DNA from: Diadema setosum
Taxonomy: Eukaryota > Echinodermata > Echinoidea > Diadematoida > Diadematidae
DNA: 64,000 nt
Direction: 5' to 3'
Assembly (NCBI RefSeq): GCF_964275005.1
Contig: NC_092701.1
Span: 12,296,288 to 12,360,287, forward strand
Shown here: piece after piece, positions 50,387-61,400 of the stretch
Numbering within the stretch: the first letter of the stretch is position 1
Layout: every line of letters begins with the position of its first letter
Position numbers and translations under genes: made by a program
Notes under the pieces: generated by a model
What the model saw: only the letters and a program-made list of their open reading frames with translations
The model's database searches: none
What the model was told of the DNA's origin: nothing

Positions 50387-51911
50387 TCAATTGATAAACT
50401 GATATAGCTAAGACTATTATTATGAATGTTTGTGAGCTGCTTCATTTTGTCATAGAAGTATGCAAAGATTTTGTAGGAAAAGAAAAAGTGACACCTTGAT
50501 TTTTAAGTGCATCTTAACTTGCCAATTTCTTTCAGATACTTAAATTATGTATCAATGTGAGTAAGGGATATATTGATAGCAGTAGTGACATCTACAAAGA
50601 TAAGTCGTGAAAGTTTTAGGTGGTGGCGAGATAGTATAAGAATGTTGTCAGAGGTTTTCGTCATTTGGAAAAAGAAAAAATCTGTTGGAAATTTGGACAA
50701 AATATTTAAGCATTCAGTTTGTATACTTGATGTAGTTCTGTAATGACATGCATATTCACCTGTACAGTGTGTATATCCAGTTTGTAAGCACAAGTTATAT
50801 CAAGATTGTGTTTGCATGTAGTTTGTGTGGATGTGACGTAGGGAGACTCGGTGATATCAGAACTTAAAGCACCAACATCTGGCTCATAGACTATTCTCAT
50901 AGGGAGTCATTATGCAGCCATTGTACGGTCTCGATACGCTTCTATAGGGCATGTGGTCACTCACATCTGCCACACCATCCTTAGTTAGAAATCATAAATG
51001 GTGTCTCTATGCACTCCGCAGCTCAGCTGAACAAACCTTTGCCCAAATTGTGGATGATGTAATGTGTGAATGATTGTGATGCTTGCATATTCTTGTTTTT
51101 CATCGTTTCAACCAGTGACCAAGCAGCTTATTGAAGAACCACCAAGTTGTGTACACTGTACTCACTTCTACAGCAAGTGTTCTTAATTAGTATAGTGAAA
51201 ATGATGAAGTCTTTCAGTGTATTGTTAGTGAGGAGACATAGCATTCATTTAGCATGGTAAATGGGAAAAGACAGTGTGAGTTTCCCAACTGTGCAGAGAC
51301 AAATCTTTGTTAAACTCTGGTCGTGTCATTTGTATTTGCGTTAACACATCACTAGTATTTCCAGATGCTTTCAGTATGTCTGATCTGATATTTGAGATTT
51401 GTAAGCTTGCATTTCATCCTTTCTTCTATGAAAGCAATTACAACATGATTTTATGCAATTTGAGAGTCTGTGGCTATGTGTTTGGAGGTGAGGAGATTTA
51501 TATGGAAAGCCACGATGTTGATTTCTGTCACCAAAAAAAAAAAAATTAGCACCTACAAAAGATTTGTGCACAAGTGCCTGATGAACGTCCATAGTCCACC
51601 TCCTTGGTGTAGTAAGAGATACAACGCTGTTACATGACCATCTCGTATGTTAACATTTGGCTATGCAAGAAACTAAAGTTCTATGCAATGATTTTGAGCT
51701 TCATCCGATTCCCAACATGGAGTACAGACAGGGATTGCGAGGGAAGTATGTTGATACATGTGTGGACTGATGATAGCTCACACTTCCACTCACAAAATCC
51801 ATCCATTTTATGCATTTATCTTTCTATCTCATCTCATTGCATATGAATTTCAAAGGAATGTGAAGATCCATCCATTCTTTCTATGTAATTTGTCTTATCA
51901 TCTATGGTTAA

Positions 51912-53212
51912 AGGGGGTGGTATAGTTTTGGTTGAGATGGGGCTTCTGGTTTCAACTTTTTATGCCTCCGCCACGAAGTGGTGCCGGAGGCATTATGTTT
52001 TCAGGTTGTCCGTCCGTCCGTACGTACGTCCGTACGTCCGTACGTACGTCCGTACGTACGTCGTAACTCAAAACTGGATGAAGCAGCTTTCACCAAACTT
52101 GGTCCAAGGATGATGTATGATGGGACAATTAGTTGAGTAGATTCTAGTGACATTGACAAGAGGTCAAAGGTCAAAAGATCAAGGTCAAATGCTAAAAATG
52201 TTGCTATTTCCCCCATATCTATGCAATGCCCGCAGTTATTTTCTTGAAACTTAGTGTAGACATGTACTACTGCGTAAGGATTCTCCAGAGAGAGTTTCAT
52301 GTCATAAGGTCAAAGGTCAAAAGGTCAAAGGTTAGGTGAAAATGTTGCAATATCACTTTTCTCGCAAATGGTTCAATGTATCTTCATGGAGCATGGTACA
52401 TATGCATGTACTGACTGGCAGGGATTATCTAGGGAATTTAGGTGTCATGGGTCAATAGTCAGGGGTTCAAAGGTCAAGGTCAACTCCTCAAAATGTTACT
52501 ACTGTATTTCCCTCATACATGCATACTAGTATATGCAATGATTGCATTATTAGTTTCAAAAGTGTTTAATATATGTACATGTATTACTTGATGGAGATTC
52601 TCTTGGAAATTTCCAGCCAGAAGGTCAAAGGTCAGGTTTAAATGAAAAAAAAATATTTTGTACTGTAATTACACTCTTTCTTCATACCTTGAAAATTATA
52701 CTCAATGCATAAACTTATAATAAGGTCAGTCAGAAGTCAAGTAAAAATTTTCAATTCCCCAAATATGTGTACCTGCACTCTTTAATAGACAATTATAGCA
52801 AACCCAGTTCGTGGAAAGTGAACATTCAAAATATTTCTGACAAACCTGTTATTTCGATATTTTGCCAGTTATGTGAAACTGTCATCACACATTGTCAAGA
52901 CATTGTACTATACACCTATTGGGAGAATCATGCATTATGGCGGAGGCATCAGTCGCCGTAGCGACATTTCTAGTTTTTAATGAGATGTAGAGAAGCATAC
53001 AATTTTAAGAGGAATTCAAAGTGTATTTTTTTATATTTTTTTTTTATGAAATTGGTTTTGAAATGGCCGAAATATCTAAAAACAAAGAGGTCCTATTAAC
53101 ACAAGGTGGAACCCAATTGTATGCTGTTTAATACTTCGAAAGTGGTTTCAAATTATCACACAAAAAGTTAAAATCTGAATTCCCCCATCTCAACCAAAAC
53201 TGTGTCATCCCT
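51912..53212. mobile_element. family A MITE split by a family B insertion
   Basis: TTAA lies at 51908-51911 and 53213-53216. The outer ends are AGGGGGTGGTATAGTTTTGG and the inverted CCAAAACTGTGTCATCCCT, matching family A. The sequence is interrupted after TTTCAACTTTT by a family B element (51961-52976) and then resumes with AATGAGATG, the block that follows this point in the other family A copies. Confidence 0.8.
51961..52976. mobile_element. family B transposon, longest copy, 1.0 kb
   Basis: It starts TATGCCTCCGCCACGAAGTG, has GTCCGTACGTACG tandem blocks near 52010-52062, and ends GGCGGAGGCATCAGTCGCCG then TAGCGACATTTCTAG. A TTTTTA-like sequence occurs on both sides as a possible target duplication. 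Several AGGTCA repeats lie inside. No transposase is encoded, so it is non-autonomous. Confidence 0.8.
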
Positions 53213-54160
53213 TTAACAAGAAAATCTGTAACTAGAGTATCATAAAATGTAAAGAAGTTCTGCAAGTATACAGGGAATCCTCATTAAAACAAACTTCACG
53301 TAATTGAGGGAACTCTGAAATTTCCTCGTTATAAGGGGTATCTCATTATAACTGGGGTAGGAAATAAAAAGATATAAAAGGAATGAGACTTGCAAAATTA
53401 CCTGGTTATATCGGGCATCTCACTTTTAGACCTCATGATGAATAGGTTCACCTCTCCCAGGAAGTTATTCTTTTTTAGTTCACCCATTCTTGTGAACTCT
53501 TGTCATTGGTCTCAAGAGCATCTTACAGTTGGCAAGGATTGGGAAAATATGTGAGAAGGGAAAGTTATTGAATGTTTTGAGGTCCTGAAAATTAACTTAA
53601 TCATTGCTCCTTTGAGTGTACTAATTCAGTGCTTTGCTTCTGTGTACATAGAAGAAAATGTTGTTTTCCAGAGCCAAGTATGTGCCTGCTTCTTATACCT
53701 TTTTCCCTTAACTCAGTGTGGATCTAGTCTTTCAGTATAGGTCTGTCACATGATTATTATCCTTTGTCAACCCTTCTTGTTGAAGCAGAGGTCAGAACAA
53801 CTGGGACAGAAACATAAGCTTTTCACTGTCAAGACAAAATTGGAACAGTAAAGTCTTTATGCCTTCTGGCAACTTGGCTAGTATTTAGTATGTCAGCAAC
53901 TTCTGCAGTTTGCAACCTTTCGCATTGTCCCTACTGTCACTGATTTTATTCCACATTTGTTTTTGCCATCTCTTCAACCCCCCCCCCCCCTGTTTTATAT
54001 ATTACTTATCCGTTATAGGGTTTATTGTCAAGTAAATATATGCACTCCTATTGTACATTGTGTGGAGGCATGAGAATGTATAGAATTTATTTATTTGCCA
54101 CATTGTATTTCTCTAAAACGACATGTCGTATGTACATAGTATAGACATAGTGATATGTGA

Positions 54161-54166
54161 AATAAA
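54161..54166 (+). terminator. distal plus-strand poly(A) signal
   Basis: AATAAA is followed by the GT-rich AGTTGTGTGGAG and TTTGTACGTGTTC. It could end a 5.3-kb AXDND1 3' UTR. Confidence 0.35.
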
Positions 54167-54373
54167 CAATAGTTGTGTGGAGATCTCTCTTTGTACGTGT
54201 TCACATTCTTCCATCTAGTGTTGATAAAGTTGCATTCTGTGTGTGACGTCTCTACAAATTTCATGTAAATGTTTGCAAGCCTGAATTATTTATTCTTTCT
54301 GCCTGGAACTTCGTCAAGTGCTGCCATTGGTGTGCAGATGAATTGTACAAGATCTCCTAATTTTGACATCAAA

Positions 54374-54384
54374 CCACACACTCA

Positions 54385-54439
<55 letters not shown>
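54374..54439. repeat. (CA)n microsatellite
   Basis: About 66 bases of CA repeats with two early interruptions. Confidence 0.95.
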
Positions 54440-54441
<2 letters not shown>

Positions 54442-54944
54442 TCTTCCACAATTTTGGTGTCCAAGAATGTTCCTAAAATGAAAACTGTCCAGTTTTTACA
54501 AAAAATGTTAGTGTGTCATTTCAATTCAACCAATTTTTTGTTAAAACCTCAAATTGCATGGAGCTCAGTTACTACATTTTCACAGCCATCTTTTGCAAAA
54601 CTTGTGTATGTGGTAGCTGCTTTCATGGCCCCTCTCTAATGCGCTTGTAGGAAAAGGAGGCAAATTAGTAATATGTATTACTGGAAGTGAAAAGCTTCAA
54701 ATCAAGTGAACTGAATAATAACAAATGAAGGATGTTAATGTTAAGCAACATTGTAACAGTTATATTTTGTAATAAATATTCCAAGTTAAATGACTTGGAA
54801 TATTCATTATCAAATAAATCATACAAAGGCATCCCTCTGAATGTAGGTGACTGTCTCTGCATCATTGGGGCTAAAAGTGTGAGAAAAGATCAAAGAAAGC
54901 CACACATACAACACTTTCATCTCTGTTACTCACTTAGCATCATC

Positions 54945-54950
54945 TTTATT
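54945..54950 (-). terminator. possible distal minus-strand poly(A) signal of PRPF38B
   Basis: TTTATT here reads AATAAA on the minus strand and is followed on that strand by GTGAGTAACAGAG and a GTGTTG-type stretch. It faces the plus-strand signal at 54161. Confidence 0.3.
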
Positions 54951-57900
54951 TCTAAAATGGTAACAAAACCAACAAAGAAAACTTTTAAAACAATAATTAA
55001 GGGATGGCTACTTTTTACACAGAACAGCAACTGAGGCTATAGGAACAGGACCACTTCTGCCACTTTTCTCAAAGTGAACAAATTTTACAAGCGTGACTTG
55101 ATAAGAATCACCCATAAAGTTTGGATACATTTCTATTCGAGTCATTTACCCACACAAATATGAATATATTCCAGAAACAATTTCTTTAAACAGATAAGAA
55201 ATATAAAATTTGTAGCTGTACATGTTAATCATATTCAGTAACATGCATGACAAGCTTGTTATAACCATGTACATTTATATGGAGGATTCAAGAAGGCAAA
55301 ATTTGGATTTTGTGCAAGAAAATGGTATCATACAATATTGTTAATCTCCCGAGTCGACACTTCTCTGCAGCCAGCCAAAGTGAGGATTCAACCTCCCCAT
55401 TGTAGCAACCATCACAGTTCAGTAGTACCAATGTCTGAAGATGCAAGTTTTGTCTATGAAATCATTATAAAGACAAACTGTCATCCAATATTATGTTGTC
55501 AATGTTTGCTCTACTGTTTTTTCCAAAGTATTTCTTTGGAAGTAAAATCCCTCTGTCTACAGCCATGGGATGGAGGTGGGGAAACCCGTGTCTTGGGTTG
55601 AACAAGACAACAGAACTACCAAGCTGTAGGCAAGAGAACATTGGCAAAATTAATATCAATGTGAATAAGGGGCCGGTTTTAGCTGCTACTGTTCAGTACA
55701 TGCATGTGTAGGCAATCAAAGTATTTTAAGTGGCTTACAAATGTGACATTTTGTTACCATACATGCATCAGTTCATCCAAGAATTTTTTACAGGAATGAA
55801 ACACGAGGATTTGGCAACAATTACTTTACAATACAAATTTCGCTTCCATGAGACTTGGATGCATCCAAGAATGCTTCAAAATGTACATTGAATTCATCAG
55901 TCACAAGTGCCAATGTACGTGTAAGTGACCCTGACTTCAGTGAATAAGAACAAATTGTGCTAGTTCACCTTATGAAATTAGCATATACGTGTATTTCATA
56001 TAATGGAACAACACTAGGAGTAAATGTAATTTGACAAATGTGGGGAATGTACCGCCAGTAATTATACTTCATTTGATCATCACATTTACACAGTTTATTA
56101 ATCATGAGCAAACATGCTATCCAATACTAACTCAATACTAACTCAAGTTTTAAATTATATGTTTTAGTATATATATTTCTTTTTTTTAATGATATAGTTA
56201 AATCACCTAAATTAATCTAAAACAAGTCCAAGCAATGGCTCAGCTGAAAACAAATTTACACAAGATGTGTGTAAAAATGAGTTACTTCTATTGTGTATGT
56301 CAAAATTTATATACCAAGGTAAGTCAAATTACTGTCTCTGGTCCCTTTGGATTCTACTTGTGTGAGAATGACTGTATGATCACACTATATCAAAAAATAA
56401 GCAAATTTCAATAAATACAGACAAACCTACAATACCATCTCCAAAGTCAGAAAGAAAATACCTCTGTAAGTTCTCCGACACTTGTTGCTTATCAATAAAG
56501 AGAAACTTTTCAGTTGGCCTGAATCAGGGGACACTTTATTGGGCATTAGTTTTAAAGTTTGCTCACAGAAAACCTTGTAGGTGGGTCTGTAAAATATTGT
56601 AGCTACAAATCAATCAGCCACAGTTCTACTCCAACACGCATAAGAGGGGCAAACAACATTGCTTATTTCTGGTCAATACAGACTTCTTCTTTCTTTTTTT
56701 TTCAATATACCAATTCACAACAGGCATAAGGATATTTGCCTAACTCTTAGCATTGTAGTCTCCGCAACCCATCTAGGAAAACAAGACTACTAAAGGGGTA
56801 ATATAGTGTTATTTTGCAAAACCTTAAATGCAGTTCTCGAAACCACGTTTAGACTAGCACACATACACACAAAAAACACCTGCACACCCTTACACACTCA
56901 TATACTCACCTACGCTCATGTACTCTTCCATACTTGTACATGTATAAAAAGTTAAGATACAGACACAAGAATAAGGACCACTTCCACTTGTATAGCTCTC
57001 CCAGGGCACATGTTATTCATCTCGTGCTATAATAGCCCAATGCCGCTAAATGTACCATCAGAGCAAAGTTTCTGCTGTCACATACAACCCCAAATCCAAG
57101 GCCCACAAGACAACTTCTTTCCGTTGCAAACATTCTCAAAATTACTGGTCTCCATGGATGCTTAAAAATGACAGTTCTGACAACTACACCTGGACGGGAG
57201 GAGAAAGAGGTTTGCCAATTCTGAGATGGGAATTTCAATTGGTGAGCATCAATCACTGTCTACCTCGTAACCATTGATGGCTATAACAGCCTTGTAGAAC
57301 TTGGCCAACAAGCGGCAATTTGACATGTCCACAGAACTCTTGTTTGCTTTACTCTCACTTGACAACCACTCTTTGATTTGCATGAACATAGCTCAGCTCC
57401 GCTTTCTTTTTTACCATTGTTGTAGATTAAACAGTTCTTTTCACCTTATAAATCACCAGCCACTGTCTTAAACCAAGTATTACAATTGTACAATCACTGT
57501 TTTCACTGTGTGCTCTTGAACATAAATGAATGCTATTTGAAACACAAAGCATTAATAGAAGAGATAAAACACGGGTAAAAGAAATATAATTTAAAAAGCT
57601 AACTCTGTAATGAACTTAATGTACAGACAAACAATTTGTCCGACATTCAATACACTGGAGGTAATACAACTCACTATCAGGATGTCACAGTAAGTTTGAA
57701 TACTGCAATCCGTCACCACAGCTTCTTTGATTGTGGCATACAAGACTTGCTTGCACATTGATTTCCTCTGCACCTTCCCATGCAATCTAAATTGCTCTTC
57801 AGTGTTGAAATTTACACCTCCTTTTCATAATTCCCCATCAGTATAACTGCCTTCATCAACCGTTATTCTAAGCCTTGAAGTGATTTATACACACATAGTA

Positions 57901-58416
57901 GTAGTAGTAGTAGCAATCTACAGTAATATCTACAGAGGCATCACTGAACATCATTTTCCACAAAAGTTTTGCATGCTAATAGCCACTGAGTTACCGGAGC
58001 AGTCATGAAGTTCTATTTTGTTTCCAGAAGTAACTGATACGCAGCATATAGTGTTCGCTGACAACGAGACTGCAGCTGTAGAATCCTGATAATTACTGAC
58101 TTTCAATATCAAATTAACCCACACTACAAACCATGGAAATACAGAGAATGCTTAATGATCCATGTTATCATACATTCACCCGACACAAAACTTTGAACAG
58201 CTTTGTTTAAAAGGCAGTTTGCCGCCACAACCTTTACAGAGATGAAAGAAATTCACAAATTTGTCATAATTTGCCTATATTTTTTTTCACTCATCATGAC
58301 ATCAAGCCTTGTGTACCACAGATGCAGTGAAAGACAGATTTAATGAACATGACCAAAAATGCAGAATGTTCTGATACATAAACACACTGGACCTGTTACA
58401 TACAAAGGGAGATGCA
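54951..58416. other. AT-rich stretch without recognisable genes
   Basis: No exon, RNA gene or clear transposon end is seen. Short features only: a (GTA)n tract near 57898-57915 and ACAC-rich sequence near 56860-56920. It may be partly 3' UTR of PRPF38B if a distal poly(A) site is used. Confidence 0.45.
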
Positions 58417-58422
58417 TTTATT
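58417..58422 (-). terminator. poly(A) signal directly after the PRPF38B stop
   Basis: On the minus strand AATAAA begins five bases after the TAG stop (58428-58430). A GT-rich stretch (TTTGTATGTAACAGG, CCAGTGTGTTTATG) lies 15-45 bases further on, so cleavage here would leave a 3' UTR of only a few tens of bases. Confidence 0.45.
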
Positions 58423-58427
58423 CTAAC

Positions 58428-61400
58428 CTATCTTCTGTCCCGACTTCGACTTCTATGGCGATGACGATCCCGAGAACGAGAGCGGGACTTCCTCCTTTTT
58501 CGTTCTTTCGACTTACTCCTCTTGTGATCTCGACTGCGACTGCGTGATCGATGTCGCCTGTCGTCCCGGCTGTCCCCCCTGTGGTTACTCTCCCGCTCCT
58601 TGTCCTGGCGACTGCGCTCTTTTCGCAGGGCTACGTCAAAGTCGTCCTCCCCTCTGTTCCTGTCCCTATCCCGGTCCCGGTGCCTCTCCCTGTCCCGACT
58701 TCGATCCCGACTCCTATCCCGACTGTGACGGGGCCGCTCTCTATCCTTGTGCCTGTCGTAATTGCTGCCTCGGTCCCTGTCCCTGTCCCTGTCCCGATCC
58801 CGTATTCTGTCCCTATCCCTGTCCCTGTCCCGATCCCTATCCCTGTCCCTATCCCTTTCACTCTCATGGTCCCACTCTCTCGTGCGATCTCTATCCCGGT
58901 CCCGCTCTCTGCTGTGCGGACGCTCTTCAATGAATCTGTCGCCTCTCCTGCAAGATAAATAAAGCAGCACAAAGCATTATGTACATGTACACTTCAGTTT
59001 ACAAACTGCATGGGAACTGCTACAGTTTACAGATTCAGGGCAATCATATTGTAAGTCACACACAGCACTATGCAGACAAAATGTCTGATAGCAACAATTA
59101 CAGGCTGATAGCAACAATAACATGGCTGATAGCAACAATTACAGGTGGCACAATAAAACAAAGTACAGGATTCTGACACAATGCCTCTTGTTAAAGATAA
59201 TTTTGGATCTAACTAGAGGTACATTGGGTAAGGCCTTGCTTAAACCTTAGATGTCTCTGGGTAATCTCTTACTTTCATACAAACAATGGAAAAGTGGCAC
59301 AGCGCTGCTGTTTCCTGTACACATTATCTCTGGAATCAATTTCTTTTTCTATTATTGACAATACACTGTACTCGATTTCACTTTTTTCTCATACACATCA
59401 TATTAGCATATATCTAATCGTGATCAAAACAATTTTATGCATATGACACAGCAAACTTTAGAATTTCCACACATAAAGGGAAACCATCTTACACATTGTA
59501 TAACAATTTCGCTTGCAAGGTACCGGTTTTAATGAGGTAAATTTGGCAGTCCTGTATTTTCCATTACTATATATAGCTGGTTTCTTTCTTAGTGGGTTTA
59601 CAATGACGCAATGGTTTAAATATAATGGGTGGGTGCCGATGACTTCATTACAACAGGGCTTCCCAGTATCTTGAAGTTGGTCTATGACTGAAACTGTACC
59701 TACTGCATTTGTTCATTTACTACTTTCATTATAATTAATTTGAACATGGAGTGGATTTTCCCCTCAATCTCTGGCCATATTCTTTAATTAAGTAGGTCAA
59801 GCAGAAGACTGACCTTGAATCTGTTGTCCAGTCATCATTGTCAGGATGACCGCCATCCCCTTGGTCTCCCGCTCCTTCGGGGTTCTTCTGGGCCTGGGCG
59901 AATCTCCACGCTGTCACCTTCTTCTCAATGTCCTGCAGAAGCACAAGCATTTTGCAGACAATTTATCATAAAATGCCATCATATTTATAACCATATTATA
60001 CTGTAGAGCATGATATCTTCATAGCATGACATTTTCGTGAATTGGAGCCAACAGCCTTTTTCACAGCATAAAATTTTAGTGAACTGCCCCTGGCATTCAA
60101 TACATACAGTGTAGATAATAACTTTCGCATGCATTTCAATTTCGCAAATCTTGGCTCTCGCAATATTCGCAATAAAATTCAAGCGAACACTTCTGGTTTC
60201 ACAGCAAACATTTCTGTTTTGTTTTTCTCCTTCAAACTGTTAGCAATCAACATGGATACTGTAAAGTCAGTAAAATCTATGACATTACAAAGGATGACAA
60301 CAAGATAAGGGGAATACATTGTACCTCGAGCATCCTTCTGTTACAGAAATTAAAGCATGCACACAATGTCAATGAGGTGGAATGTTGACTCGAAAGTGAG
60401 TACGAGGCTGACATGTGCAAAGGCAGTTTGTTTGTTTTTTTAGTCAAACACTCACTGATATTTTTGAAGGTGGGTTCACATAAGAATTCTACTCCATGAC
60501 TATTACTGAATGTTTCAGGCTCAAATTTACTGGCATCATTTCTCTCACTATCATAAACCTTCATGCGCCTGTTAAAGTCAATCTCAAAATCTAAGATTGA
60601 CTAAAAATCATGGTATTCTGTGTGTATCTTCAATTTTGCTCAACTTGCTAATGAAAATGAAGATTTTGAAGACTTTTTTCATGTAGCCATTGCTAATGCA
60701 TGATACAATAAATAACAATGGAGATACAATAAATAACAATGGAAATACACTTGTATATTGTAAATATGAATTTGAAGTGGATGGTGAAAGGCTAATAAAA
60801 TTGAAAATGGAAACCAGTGGCATACCATAATTTTCAGTCAATCTTAAATTTTAAGATTGACTTTACTTTGTGAAACAGGTCCCAGGAATACTAAATAAAC
60901 TTGCAAGGCTTTTTCATCACCAATCAATAATCCATCCAAGCTTGACCTGGTTGTAAAGTTAACCAGCCCACTCAAGTGTCGCAACATGAGTATAAGTCCA
61001 ACAAAAAGGCCATGGTGACACGATAGGGATTAGGAAGATTACATAATCCCTATTCACTGACAGCTACCAGGTAGTTTTCAGTATACAAATAATGACTGCT
61101 ATGAGGGGCACAGTTAAAATTATGGGCCCAAGGTGATGTGAAAACCGTAACTATGCCCGAAGCGAAGCTGAGGGCATGGTTATGGTTTTCACATCACCGA
61201 GGGCCTACATAATTTTAACTGTGCCCCGAATATCAAGCAGTCATTATTTGTTTTATATACCGAAAATATAGATTCCAAAATATAGATACCGAAAATATAG
61301 ATTCTAGTCTCTTTTACAGCACTCATAATCAATGCTGATCGACAGCGCGGCGGTCGTATCATTGGTGCGTACATGAGTGATCATCTATATGTATATGTGT

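Larger units (their letters stand above)
49071..54160. other. possible distal 3' UTR or intergenic DNA with MITEs
   Basis: No coding exon is supported. The interval holds the MITE at 50141-50386, the nested elements at 51912-53212, and AT-rich DNA. It is either an extended AXDND1 3' UTR reaching the signal at 54161 or plain intergenic DNA. Confidence 0.45.

Noticed and set aside
58544..58958. Three long open frames on the plus strand opposite the PRPF38B tail
   Set aside because: They are antisense shadows of the RD/RS codons, giving only Pro-Cys, Pro-Val or Leu-Ser repeats, and no homology is recognisable.
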